DNA from: Dryocosmus kuriphilus
Taxonomy: Eukaryota; Arthropoda; Insecta; Hymenoptera; Cynipidae
NCBI GenBank assembly: GCA_038277395.1
Contig: CM076189.1
Coordinates: forward strand, 85,735,421 to 85,799,420
DNA: 64,000 nt
Direction: 5' to 3'
Below the pieces are notes generated by a model that was not told where the DNA came from, did not search any database, and was given only the letters and a program-made list of their open reading frames with translations. Shown one piece after another: positions 22,856 to 33,439 of the stretch (position 1 is its first letter; every line of letters begins with the position of its first letter). Position numbers and translations under genes: made by a program.

Positions 22856-23233
22856 AACCGCATAGACTATCGAGGTGCATCCGGAAACAGAAAAAAAATC
22901 TAAACTATTTGAAGAATTGATTCTTCTTTATTTCTCAAAACGATAAATAATTTAATTAGTAACTCTGAATATACAAACTTCATAGAAAATATGAAGTAAA
23001 AGGAATAATATCGGAATCAATTAAATAAAAGCCTGATGCGAAAGGATTTGTTGTCTCTTTTGGTGTGTAATTCTTTTGAAGTTTTGTATAAATTTCATTA
23101 TTGTTTCCTGATATGTTAGTCTTATATAATTGAATTTTTTTTATTTTCTCTGTAATTGTTCTTTTTTTCGGCTAGTGTATATAAAATTATATTGTTTCGT
23201 TCTATTTGTGACATTTTTCTGAAATATATTGCA

Positions 23234-23725
23234 TCATAATTGTATGTGGAAATCTGCTTCAACAATGCGATTGTACAAGTTTGAATCAACCCATCTCCAA
23301 AAATCCTTAAGGAAATTCCTGAATGAAATTGCTTGGTGTAATTTCCTCTGTTCCTTAGCCCTTAAATGATAACATCCATCTGTGGGACGGATATAGTTAA
23401 CATTTTTTACTCTTGGAAGCGTAATTATCGGTTTGAAACCTGCTTCTTCTAGATACGCTTCAGCTGATCCTTTTTCTTGGTTATGTGTGTTTGGCTGTGA
23501 TGTTAGTTTACTTTTTACATTCTCATCAGACATGGTATTAGATTTATGCAAAATTTGACTTTCGCGGATTTCATGAATTCTCCACGTTTTGAGACCTCCT
23601 GAATCCAAAAAAAAACGGTTTTTACGACGGTGTCCGTCTGTTGTCGTTGTCGTTGTAGCCGTTGTTGTCGTTGTTGTCGTTGTTGTCGTCGTTGTCGTCA
23701 TCGGAGTCTGTTCCCACGATAACAT
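23234..23725 (-). CDS. Repeat-encoded ORF with poly-Thr start, function unknown
   Basis: 163 open codons inside the TIR element 22296-24850. The first 30 residues are almost all threonine and come from a GTTGTC microsatellite, so the true start, if any, lies further in, perhaps at the MSDEN methionine. The following part (GGLKTWRIHEIRESQILHKS) is repeated in degraded form at 27936-28000 and 28840-28890, so it travels with the repeat family. The last 60 residues (PTDGCYHLRAKEQRKLH, then FLKDFWRWVDSN) look like ordinary protein, but I do not recognise the family. Confidence 0.35.
   Translation of the reverse strand: MLSWEQTPMTTTTTTTTTTTTTATTTTTTDGHRRKNRFFLDSGGLKTWRIHEIRESQILHKSNTMSDENVKSKLTSQPNTHNQEKGSAEAYLEEAGFKPIITLPRVKNVNYIRPTDGCYHLRAKEQRKLHQAISFRNFLKDFWRWVDSNLYNRIVEADFHIQL
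23635..23705 (+). repeat. GTTGTC-type microsatellite
   Basis: A 70-base run of GTTGTCGTT variants. Shorter versions occupy the same place in the related repeats at 28018-28065 and 28934-28960. Confidence 0.85.
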
Positions 23726-23859
23726 TCGAAGGACTAATCGGATTGGAGTGCGCTTCGGTGCACTTCTTTAAGGGATAAAAGGAAAGGACGGGTTCGTTAA
23801 CCAGCGGTTTTTGACCAACGGTTATGGTTTTATCCATCAAAAACTGTTTTCACAAAATA

Positions 23860-24530
23860 AAAAAATCCATTTTCCGGCTAATCTATGTAATCTATGAGAG
23901 ATAAAAAAAAATGTGAGAAAGTAAAATTATTCATCTTAAAAAAATCCACAAATTTTGTCTTAACCGTTTCTTGATAAAATGAACGGTTTTTAATTTAATC
24001 AAGAAAACGTTAATAAAATTAAAAAACTCTGGTTTCCCGCCAAAATATTCAAGATGAAAAAAAATTTAAAGAACAAGGTTATTAAATTTAAAAAGATCTA
24101 CAAACTTTGTTTTAACAATTTTTTGATGAAATGCACGTTTTCTGTTTTAATCGATAAAACGTTATTAAAAATAAAATATTTCAAATTTGTTGCCAAACTA
24201 TGGAAGATACGGTAAAATAATAATAAAGAAAGTTATTCGCCTCAAAAAGATCAACAAATTTGCTCTCTATCATTTTTTTGAGCAGACGCGTTGTTTTTGA
24301 GTTATTCGTGAAATACGTTATGAAATATAAAGAAAACCACTTTTTCAGCAAAACTGTGCAAGAAATGAGAAAATATTAACAAGCAGAATTGTTCACCTTG
24401 GAAAGAGCTGCAAAATTTATTTATAAGACTCATCGTTTTACTTTTAAGAATGGAAATCCTGTATTGTGAAAATTTGGAAAATCGCAAAGAGCTTTACCAA
24501 TCTACAGTGTGTTTTAGAAAAATGTAATTA
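23860..24530 (+). repeat. Diverged tandem array of about 155-bp monomers
   Basis: Four or so imperfect units, each running from a CCACTTTTCGGC-AAACTATGCAAGA-like start through 'CTACAAATTTGCTCT' and 'TTTTTTGATCAGACGCG' to 'CGTTATTAAAAAT'. The same units recur at 28160-28650, and the last unit plus the GCGCGAAGCGCG tail also occurs at 700-1195. Confidence 0.65.
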
Positions 24531-24850
24531 TCGAGCGCGAAGCGCGAGTGGCAACAGAGGCGCGCCCTAGGCGCGCTTATACTTTGCGCGAAACGCACGA
24601 TGAGAATGTGCCCGCGAAGCGGGCAGACTTTTTACTATAAATTTGCAGTATTCGAGATTCTGATGATCAGAATCTCGAATACTGCTCCGCCCGTAACGAT
24701 TTTTTCGAAGTGTGTGTCACTGATATACAGTACTGAAAAACTCTGAGCTTCAATATAAAAGTCCTGGTGATCAGAATTTTTCGGCGCCGACGTCAAGGCG
24801 CGATGATCATCAGAATTTAAATTCTGATCAGCGATATCTACTTTTTAGCG

Positions 24851-25477
24851 TGCTTGTTTGAAAGATGGTGTTTTTTATTTCAAAACTCAACGACTAAATT
24901 TTTATTGAATTTTCATATTTATGGGTTGATAGTTAATCTTTTTATTTGAAAATTTAACTATTTTCTTTAGAATTCTTAATTATAATTTAAGAATGAAAAA
25001 TAAAGATGCAAAATTGTAAGAAGATTTATATATATACATTTTTAAAGATATGATATTTTTTTGAATTCATAAATGAAAAATAAAGGAGGAAAAATAAAAT
25101 AAAAATCATTGGAATGGACTTGAAATTCTAGTTGGAATATAAATATAACATATTATACATATAAATTTATTTAATTCAAAGATGAAAGCTAAACAAGGAA
25201 AAATAAAAGAAGATTGAAATTGACTTGAAATTCAATTTGGGATATAAATATAAATGTAATATAACATATATATTGTATTAAAAACTTTCACTAAAAAATG
25301 AAACATGAGGAAGGAAAAATCATTGGAATGAACATGAACTTCAAGTGGGAATATAAATATAAATATTATATATATATACATGTTGTTTATATAATATTTA
25401 TATTTATATTTTTTAATTTTGGCTTTAGAGGTGAATAAGTGTTGTGTGGGGTAAAAAAAAAAAGGGTTGTGTGTAGA
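24851..25477. repeat. AT-rich repeat cluster (TTGGAATGGACTTGAAA family)
   Basis: Copies of the motif at about 25107, 25215 and 25320 alternate with ATAAATATAA tracts, as in the cluster at 2480-3330. No gene is seen. Confidence 0.6.
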
Positions 25478-27236
25478 GTTATGGCAGTTGGTATGTGGGA
25501 GGAATGAGTGGAAGGGCCGCAGAGGGTGGAAGAAGGGAAAAAGTGACACAAATCGTGCATGCTGAAGAGTGAGGTTAGGTTTGAAGTTAGTAAGTTACCT
25601 TAGTTAGTTAGTTTGGTGGACAGAGTGTAGCGTAGTAAAGTTGTACGAGACTGGGAAGACGGATGGTGAGGTAAGGTCTGGTTATTGTTAGCTACTACTG
25701 TCTCTTTGTGCGAAAATATTGCGAATGATAAAGGGAGGGTGAGGGGAGCGTGGGAAGCGGAGCGAGAGGTTGATAAGTGGGTAAGGTAGGAGAGCAGCAG
25801 GCCACAGGGTAACAGACCGATTTAGAGGAGACCGAGGCAAAAGAACGACAGAGGGCAACACTTGCCCGAAGAAGGGAATTAGAGACTGGACCCAGTGTGC
25901 AATGGATGAAGTGGCGAGCCAGGCAGGCGGGACTAGTGGCAGTGCGGGCGACGCAGAGAGATTAGAGTTTTGTAAGTCAATTGATAAGGTGCTAGAGTCA
26001 AGTAATGCCATGGATAAGGCTATAGATAAGACAAAAGACACAATGGAAAGTATGTTCCGAGAGTTAGAGAAGGTACTGAGTAGAGGGCTAGCGGAAGAAA
26101 AGGAACATGGAAGAGGAACAGAGGGAATAGTCATAAAGATAAAAGAGAAATGGGAGAAATGGGAAAAGTGTTGGAAGAAAAAGAAAGAAAAAGTATGGCA
26201 AAAATTAAAGAGGATGGAGGAGGGACAGAGAAAAAAGCAGGAAGAGGGGAGAAAGGTAATAAGGCAGGTAGAAGAGAGGGTACGTAACCTAGAATGCAGA
26301 GCTGAACGTCAAGAGAGTCGTAAGGAGATAGGTAGTGGCGGCCTGGAAGAGGGAGATGTGAACTTGAGAGAGGAGAATGAGAGAATGAAAAGTAGAGTAC
26401 GTGGGTTAGAAAAAAAATGGAGGGGTTTGAAAGGGGAAAGAAAAGGAGAAATGTAGTTATAAAAGGATTGCAAGTAGAAAGCGAAACGGGAAAGAGGGAG
26501 GTAGAAACACTTTTGAGGGACATAGGGGCAAATGTCAGGGTGCAGGAGATAAAGGGGTTGGGCAGCAAGACAGGAGAAAAATCGAGGATGTACGTAGTCA
26601 AGCTGGGTAGTGAAGTGAAGTGGAGAGGAGAGAGGTAATGAGGAAAGAGAAGGTGCTTAGGGAAAAAAAAGAAAGAATTGATGAAGATATGACATGGAGG
26701 GAGAGAAGGAAAAGATGGTTAATAGGAGAGAGGGCTTGGCAGGAGAGGAGAAAAGTTAACAGAGTTTGGTTCGGGAGAGACATGTTGTGGGTGAATGAGG
26801 CGGTGTGGTTATGGCAAGAAGAGAGAGAGGACTTGAAAGTAGGTGAGCGTTCGCAAGGTCGAAGGGGAGCGGAAGTTACTAAGAACAGAGTAGAAGCGCC
26901 TCGGTTTGCGAACGAGATAAGAGGAAGAATGTGGGGAGAAGGAAAAGAGAGTGAGAAAAAGGGACTAAAGTAGTTTTTTGGAATGTGCTAGGGATGGATG
27001 AAGAAATTGGAAAGGCTGAGAGAAAGAGCAGGTCATACACGGTAGAGAAGAGCCAAAATGATTCGTATAAAGGCGAAAGAAAAGTCAGTAGAGTCGAGGA
27101 TTAATGTACCATCAATAGAATGGAAATGGCGAGAGGAAAGGGAACCCCAAGGTCTTGAGCGGCAGTTCTTAGACATAGATTAAAGATTAAGAAGCTATGT
27201 ACATATAGGATAAGGTATAGGAATAAGTATTTGTTT
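25478..27236 (+). mobile_element. LINE B, ORF1-only copy (left)
   Basis: A 1.76-kb retroelement matched end to end by 59453-61203 on the opposite strand. It starts at GTTATGGCAGTTGGTATG and ends at GGTATAGGAATAAGTA. It has a leader, ORF1, the first codons of ORF2 (KVVFWNVLGM at about 26970) and then directly a short 3' region, so the endonuclease and RT are absent. The second copy has the same deletion junction, so this reduced form was itself copied. The arrangement parallels mammalian HAL1, in which an ORF1-only L1 derivative is mobilised in trans. Confidence 0.75.
25902..26973 (+). pseudogene. LINE B ORF1, left copy (two frameshifts)
   Basis: The ATG at 25902 opens MDEVASQAGGTSGSAGDAE, then a long Glu/Lys/Arg-rich coiled-coil region (about residues 40-180). 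The frame shifts at an A8 run (26411) into MEGFERGKKRRNVVIKGL, shifts again near 26610, and ends with the DMTWRERRKRWL and WVNEAVWLWQEE block, the C-terminal domain shared with LINE A ORF1 (DDFTWRQ, WVDGNWYQW). The right copy keeps the frame across the A run but is broken elsewhere, so the lesions arose after the copies separated. The expected role is RNA binding and particle assembly. Confidence 0.7.
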
Positions 27237-27300
27237 TTACCCTACAACTAACAATTTTCGAGAAAAGAAGGGAAATGTCGGTAAGAAGTGTAGAATTTCT

Positions 27301-27540
27301 TAGGTCACACACGACACCCATTCCAACATCTCATTGGAGTTGGAAGGCACCCCTATGCTTGGTCACAGAAATGACTTAGGTCGCACACGACACCCATTCC
27401 AACGTCTCGTGGGGGCGGAAAGACAACCTTATGACTGGTAACAGAAATAACTTAGATCACACAAGACCCCGTTCCAACGTGTCATTGGGGACGGCAAGGC
27501 ACCCCTATGACTGGACACAGAAATAACATAGAACCCATAC
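27301..27540 (+). repeat. 76-bp satellite, three units
   Basis: Units begin TAGGTCACAC (27301), TAGGTCGCAC (27377) and TAGATCACAC (27453), exactly 76 apart, and a fourth starts at 27529. Each contains CCCATTCCAACRTCTC and CCTATGACTGGTCACAGAAA. The same unit in diverged form fills the loop of the small fold-back element at 40366-40552. Confidence 0.85.
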
Positions 27541-27935
27541 CATCCCCATTTGTACAACTTTTGTTTAAAGATTTTTTGTAAATATTTATTATTTACTGAA
27601 ATAAAAGGAAAAGACGTGCAATTTTTACAGTTTTTTGAGAGTTTGACCTTGAAAATCAAACTTGCGGGTATTTTCATTATCATATTCGTGGTCAGCGCGT
27701 CAAAATACGTAGGTGTACGAAGTTCCGAATTAATCGGAGGTAAGCGCTTTTCGGAACTTTATACATATACTCATTTAATTATTTATATATTGTGTTCTTT
27801 ATTTCCTTATTTATTTCCTAATTTCTTCAGTTTATTTAATAATCTGCTTGCTTATTTCCTTATTGCCCTATTTATTTCTTTCTATATTTACATATTACAT
27901 TCTCATCTCAACGAGAAGATATTAGTTTAATGTGG
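27541..27935. other. Non-coding, nothing recognised
   Basis: A frame of about 126 codons crosses here and is compositionally hydrophobic (Phe/Leu/Tyr-rich), as expected of AT-rich non-coding DNA. I do not accept it as a gene. Confidence 0.35.
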
Positions 27936-28690
27936 AAACTGACTTTCGCGGATTACATGAAATCTCCACGTTTCATGACCACCTGAAACCGAAAAACTTG
28001 CTTCGCGTTGGTGTCCTCTATCGTCGTTGTCGTTGCCGTTGTCGTTATCATTGTTGTCGTTCTTCTCGTTGCCTGTATACACAATGACTTTTAAAGGACT
28101 ATTCGTTAACCAGCGGTTTTTGACCAACGGTTATGGTTTTATCCATCAAGAACTGTTTTTACAAAATCAAAAAATCCATTTTCCGGCCAAACTTTGTGAA
28201 ATACAGAAAAAAATATATGCACGTGAAATTGTTCACATAAAAGAAACCTACAAATTTTGTCATAACCATTTTTTGGATAAAATGTACAGTTTTTGTTTTT
28301 TAATCGATAAAACGTTATTAAAAATCAAAAACTCAGATTTCACGCAAAAATATGCAAGATTCGAAAAAAATTATAATAAACACAGTTTTTCATATTGAAA
28401 GTATCTAAAAATTTGCTTTCTATCATTTTTTAGAAAAGACGCATTGTATTTCAGTTATTCGTGAAACATGTTATTAAAAACAAACATATCCACTTTTCAT
28501 CAAAACTATGCAGGATGCAAAAAAAATTATAATAAATATAGTTGTTCAACTTCAAAATATCTATAAATTTGCTTAAAACTATTTTTTGATCCAGCGCATA
28601 TTTTACTCATGAAACTTATAAGAGTTGTTCTAATAAAAAAATACATTACCATAATGTCAATAAGAAAGTTAGTAAAGATTATTAAAAAAT
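27936..28690 (+). repeat. Composite repeat, second copy (GACTTTCGCGGAT head)
   Basis: Order of parts: head GACTTTCGCGGAT with TCTCCACGTTT (27943), a CGTTGTCGTTG microsatellite, TTCGTTAACCAGCGG with GGTTATGGTTTTATCC (28103-28145), then the about 155-bp monomers to 28650, and a reversed 'GCGCATTCTCATC' tail. This is the same order as 23549-24600 inside the TIR element. Confidence 0.7.
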
Positions 28691-29132
28691 CTGCCTGCTC
28701 CTCAGGCGCATTCTCATCACGTTTCTCACGCTTACAAGTCGATTAAAGTATATCAAAAACTTGAATTTCTTAATTTTCCTCGAAGTCTGGCTGCAAAATG
28801 TAACTTCTACATTCTCATCAGAGAAGGTATTAGATTTATGTAAATTTTGAGTTCCCCCCGTTTTCGTCAAATCTCCACGTTTTTAGAACCCCTGAGTCAT
28901 TAAAAATGGTTTTTATGACGGTGCCTGTCTGTCTGTTGTCGTCGTTGTCGTTGTCTGTGGTCGCGATAACTTTCGAAGAACTAGTCGGATTGGATTGTGC
29001 TTTGGCACACTTCTTTGGGGTGGAAAGGACGAGTTCGTTAACCAGCGGTTTTTCATCAGTGGTTATGGTCTTATCAATCAAAAACTGTTTGCACAAAATC
29101 AAACAATCAATTCTCCCGCTAATCTATGCGAG
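28691..29132 (+). repeat. Composite repeat, third copy (truncated)
   Basis: A third copy of the head, microsatellite (28934-28960) and TTCGTTAACCAGCGG block (29034) ends at about 29132, where an RTE 3' tail abuts. The monomer array is missing. Confidence 0.65.
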
Positions 29133-29205
29133 ATAGCGGCAGTTCTGTGTACCTGGGGCAAAGAACTTCCGAGTTCGTAAAGCTACACTATAATAATAAT
29201 AAAGA
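29133..29205 (+). mobile_element. RTE 3' tail fragment
   Basis: GTTCTGTGTA, then GAACTTCC, GAGTTCG, AAAGCTACACTATAATAATAA matches the RTE 3' end at 17489-17560, including the TAA repeat. It is a heavily 5'-truncated insertion of that family, the expected outcome of incomplete target-primed reverse transcription. Confidence 0.75.
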
Positions 29206-29837
29206 TTGTTATTTTAAATTTCGTAAATTTTATATTTCCCTAATTTGTATTTTCGAGAACGTTTTTTTTTGTTGGCTTTTATATTCCTTATTTATTTTTA
29301 TGTTATTTTTCATTGATTTGGAAATAATATTTTTTGTTCATTATTATATAATTGAATATATACTTTCAGCAATATTGGTTTCAAAAACTTGACATATCAG
29401 CAATTTTAAATTTCGGGATTTTTTTATTTCGGGAACTTAAGGATTTGAATGGCTAATTCGTCATTTTATCATTTGTTAATTTTTTAGTTGTTAAATTTAG
29501 CAAATAAGCAAACTTTAATTTCGGATATTTTTAAATTGGTTATTTGTATAATTACATATTTTTATTTTTCGACAATAAGAGCTTGTTGTTTTGAACTCCG
29601 TAAATTTTATAATTCGTTAAATCATATTTTCGACAATTTTCTAATGTGTTGATTTTTGTCCTCCGTATTTCCTTTTTCGTTATTTTCCATTAGTCCCAAA
29701 AAATAATATGTATTATTGAGTATTGAACAAGTAACTATTTATATTCGATAATTTTACGTTTTTGCAATACGCTGACAAACTATGTGTTTTTAAAGTTCCG
29801 TGAAAAACTGCTATTCCATCTTCGTTTAATATACATA
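29206..29837. repeat. Degenerate AT-rich repeat (TTTCGGATATTTTA type)
   Basis: Phrases such as 'TAAATTTCGGGATTTT', 'TTATTTGTATAATTA' and 'TTTTTATTTTTCGACAAT' repeat every 60-90 bases without a fixed unit. The same phrases fill 37180-37330 and 61204-62030. No gene is seen. Confidence 0.5.
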
Positions 29838-30290
29838 CGAGGTGTGACCAAAAAGTAGGGTGACTCTTTATTTTTATCGAAAAATGTTTATTTATTCATC
29901 AGTATTGATGCTGTCCCCTTCAAGGTAATCCTCCTCGGATATAATACATTTGTGCCAGAGCTTTTCCCCATCCTCAAAGCATTTCTGATAAGTACTTTTT
30001 GGTATAGCCTTCAGCTCTTCCAGCGATGCTGCCTTTATCTCCTCAATCGTCGCAAAACGCCGTCCTTTCATGGATCTTTTCAGATTTGGAAACAGAAAAA
30101 AGTCGCAGGGAGCCACATCTGGTGAATACGGTGGCTGAGGCATGATTATGGTATTGCTATTGGCCAAAAAATTACGAACAAACAATGACGTGTGAGCTGG
30201 CGCATTATCGTGGTTTCGGAACAAACTTCGCTGACGCATGTCCCATGCCCAAAATAGCCACTAAAATTGCTTGGCACGAGCCATTTATGA
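29838..30290 (-). mobile_element. Mariner fragment (copy 4, same family as copy 1)
   Basis: The 3' TIR begins CGAGGTGTGACCAAAAAGTA at 29838 after TA. The element is cut at about 30290, where a short piece matching 4270-4310 of copy 1 is joined directly to the C-terminal third, so it has an internal deletion and no 5' end. Confidence 0.8.
29892..30239 (-). pseudogene. Mariner transposase C-terminal third (copy 4)
   Basis: The frame keeps the second catalytic motif NHDNAPAHTS and the third, PPYSPDVAPCDFFLFP, followed by the usual KGRRFATIEEIKAAS helix and a terminal CIISEEDYLEGD. The first catalytic aspartate and the DNA-binding domain are deleted. Compared with copy 1 it is far better preserved in this third, so the two decayed separately. 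Confidence 0.8.
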
Positions 30291-30885
30291 ATTTTTTCAT
30301 CTTACACAATTATACTTTCGTACCAATTAATAGAAAGTCAGCTGATTCTTAAAATGGCTTTTGAAACTTAAATAAATTATTTTAAAAAACATATTCTGTA
30401 ATCGGCTTTGAGAGGTCCATTCAAATTGACAAAAAATGCCTTGAAATCTATTCAACAATCACACATTAAGTTAGCCGAAATACTTTAATACATTTTTCTT
30501 AATATTACTAAGTTGGAACTTTGGTAAAGCATCCTTAAGATTGTTAGAAAAGAGTTGTACGTTTTAAATGCTCTGAAAAGAAATAAAAAAGCCGGATTCC
30601 TTGAAAAAAGAAATATAATAAATATTTTCATTTTGACTCGATCTAAATAAAAAACGTCTAAAGATTATTACATGAACATTTACGAACTTATGCTGTTAAA
30701 TGTTCTAAAGATGAGGTGCTATTTAAAATTTGTTCTTTTACTTAATGATAAATTTTATTAGTTTTTATGTCAATCTGTAAAAAAATAATTGTCGAGGTTA
30801 TTTTATATTTACCGGGCGATCCTTAGTCGCCTTTAAAGTGCTGCCTGCTATATCTAAAAGTGACCATAAGCTTCGAGCTTTCTTA
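30291..30885. other. AT-rich stretch, nothing recognised
   Basis: Short frames only, and no repeat seen elsewhere in the window. Bases 30820-30885 lie just outside the ISL2EU-like element. Confidence 0.4.
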
Positions 30886-31050
30886 TTCGCGGTGGGCACG
30901 AACTACAGAGGCGCTACAATCGCTGCCGCGTGCTCGCCGATCACGTGGTCTGAAAGCAGGCTCGGTTTGAATAGTGACATAGTATTTACATATGTGACTT
31001 GTAATAATAACTCGTATTTTTATTATTTTAAATAAAAATAAGAATTTAAA

Positions 31051-31783
31051 ATGGACGTGCGTTACTTAAAACTGTTAGATATTTGTGAATTTGTGCACGG
31101 AACATTTAACAGTCGCAATATGACAGAAGGAGAAGCAGTTTTAAAAGTAGGCCAAGTAGTGCTTGTTGGTTGCACTTCAAAAACTGGTAACAAAATGCAA
31201 ATCACTGGGCTTGTTTTGCAAACTAGTGCACTTTCATCATTTCCTCACAAAATTGAAGGCTTTCTGCGATTTTCCTCGCAAAATATTGATATAGTGGAAA
31301 TGAATTGTTCCTGCAAAGCTGGCCAGTCGGGGAGTTGCAAACATGTAGTCGCAGTTTTGTTATACTTAGAGAGGTACGTATTTACATATAATTTTTAATT
31401 GTAACTTTATAGTAAATTAATATTAAAATAATATTCTTAATGAATTAAAAATCTCTGCGGACAAAATATTTAAATTTCTAACTGAGAACGTTGGACGGAT
31501 AGAAGTTCTTAACCTCAAAATTTAAACTTCAATTTTGCTTAACTATAGTTTTTAAAATTATATAGATTCTTATTTGATCTATAATTATACACGCTTTTGA
31601 AGTAGAAATAATAATAAATATTAAATTATATTATTTATAATAATACATTATAATAATTTTGAGGGGCTGAACAATCTTGAAAACTGGTGTAAATTCGTGA
31701 AATCTTTGAAATCATGTGGTATAATTTTAATTATTTAAAAATATTTCCAAAATTATATAGTTGCGATCATAATTATTAATAAG

Positions 31784-31824
<41 letters not shown>

Positions 31825-33141
31825 TAAATTAGTATATTGTTAAATAATTTAATATTTTAATATTTATTTTGTATTTTATAGATATTAATATTTAATTTGA
31901 TGATGATTGATATATAATGAGTTATTGTACATATGTACGTATGTAATATAATAAGATAATTTCAATAATTATTCATTATTCATTTAGTATTTCTTTTCAG
32001 AAACAACATTATGGAACTGGACGATTTGTCGTGCACCGACTTGAAATGTTCCCGGAAGTCACAGAAAGGCACCCTGGACGATCATTTTTCTGCCGTTCCC
32101 GCGAGTATGTTTTGCTGTGCAAAACAAGATACGGTATTGCAAAACGAACACGATGATATTGATAGTGACCCTAATATTGACGAAAAGTAATACGTGAGAA
32201 AACCAGCATTTAAGTATAAAGATCTGGACGAGTGTATAGCTTCAGAAATTCTCGAAATTTTGTGTGAAGCTACACCGACTTCAGCTATTTCATTGCACAT
32301 GAAAGGTCGAGGGACAGCTTCATTGATTGATAGCCAAATTCGGTTTCACAAGGACTTGATAACTAAGATCACTCAAAATGGTCAAACAGACAATACTCCG
32401 TTAAAACAAGTAAATGTCCAGTTAAAAATTCAAGCATGTTGTTTGAATTTGATGCTGGCATTGCGTGTAAGCGACGCAGCGGATTTGTGCTACAACATGG
32501 CCATAAATCGCAGTTTGTGGATGGCTGAGAGGAAAATGCGAATTACTGGGTCTCGAATTTACGAAATATTAACGTATTCAAGAAATCCCAAACCTAATTG
32601 GACTCAGAAAGCTCAAAAATTTTTCTTTCCGGTTGCCTTCTCCAACAAGTTTACGAGACATGGTCTACTATTTGAAGACATTGCGAGGAAGCATTACATG
32701 GAGTTCTATGGAGTGCCAGTTGCAGAATGCGGCCTTGTTGTGCATCCACTTTATGCATGGCTTGGATATACACCTGATGGTGTCATATTTGAAGATGAAA
32801 AGCCTAACAAGTTGCTGGAAATTAAATGTTTTTACGACGGTAAGGATAAATCCATTGAGCAGTGCTTGGCAGACATTCCTTACCTAGATAAAAAAGAAGG
32901 TTTTTAAAAAAAGAAGCACAAATATTATGGACAGATTCAACTTGGAATGTTACTCTTGAACCTCAAATCATGTGATTTTGTAATTTTTGCATCTTTTGAT
33001 AAATCAATGTACGTAATTAACGTTCTATTTAATAAAGATTTTGCTGTTAGGATGGTAAATGAAGTTAGTACTGCGTATCTTGAACGAATGTTACATTTTA
33101 TGTGCCCAAAGGATAATAACTTGGAACCTAATTCTGTTTAA
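31051..33141 (+). pseudogene. SWIM zinc-finger plus YqaJ-type nuclease gene, two in-frame stops
   Basis: Two exons. Exon 1 (ATG 31051 to 31373, donor GTACGT) encodes a SWIM finger CSCKAGQSGSCKHVVAVLL (about residues 90-108). Exon 2 starts after TTTCTTTTCAG at 32001, and the phases join as LER-NNIMELDD. The nuclease part shows RITGSRIYEILTY (about 32545), GLLFEDIARKHYMEF (about 32670), WLGYTPDGVIFED (about 32760) and LLEIKCFYD (about 32815). These hold the E, D and E-x-K metal-binding residues of the lambda-exonuclease/YqaJ fold. The frame has no shifts but two single-codon stops, TAA at 32188 and TAA at 32905. Downstream of the second, KKKHKYYGQIQLGMLLL continues to 33141. The likely role is processing DNA ends during element movement, which is inference. 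Confidence 0.75.
31374..32000 (+). other. Intron of the SWIM-YqaJ gene, with (TA)n
   Basis: GT at 31374, AG at 31999-32000, polypyrimidine TTTCTTTTC before the acceptor. It contains a (TA)n run at 31788-31820 and is otherwise AT-rich without features. Confidence 0.75.
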
Positions 33142-33202
33142 GCATTTATACACTTTAAAAAAAATGTATTTATATTTTTAATGTAAATTATTTATATTTA
33201 AT

Positions 33203-33215
33203 GAAATAAAGGGAT
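33203..33215 (+). terminator. Probable poly(A) signal of the SWIM-YqaJ gene
   Basis: AATAAA within GAAATAAAGGG, 65 bases after the terminal stop at 33141 and before the convergent transposase gene. It is placed as expected for the shared 3' space of two convergent genes. Confidence 0.45.
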
Positions 33216-33439
33216 AAGTTGCCTAGGAAAATGAATTTTTTATCTTTATTCTTTACTTTAAATACAAATAATAATATAATAATGCTTTTGCAATTATTTC
33301 AGGCTTATGAAAACTAATTTTTCATCTTTATTTTTTATTTTCAATATAATTAATAATATAATAATACTGCTACAATTATTTCAGGTTACAAATCACAGCC
33401 TTTCGTATTCCTAACCTTTACAATAGAAATCAAGTCAAT

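Larger units (their letters stand above)
22296..24850. mobile_element. TIR element with palindromic GATCAGAAT subterminal motifs
   Basis: The ends CGCTAAAAAGTA at 22296 and its complement ending at 24850 are followed inward on both sides by GCTGATCAGAATTTAAATTC. Both subterminal zones (22310-22600 and 24650-24840) are dense in GATCAGAAT and its complement ATTCTGATC, often as palindromes. The interior carries a tRNA-like fragment, a 163-codon frame, a GTTGTC microsatellite and a diverged array of about 155-bp monomers. A target duplication could not be seen. It is an unclassified, possibly composite element. Confidence 0.6.

Noticed and set aside
25688..26601. Ser/Pro/Leu-rich minus-strand ORFs opposite LINE B
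   Set aside because: Complement of the purine-rich ORF1; the same effect appears on the plus strand at 59987-60895.
27550..28398. Phe/Tyr/Leu-rich plus-strand ORFs (126 and 123 codons)
   Set aside because: AT-rich composition and overlap with dispersed repeats explain them.
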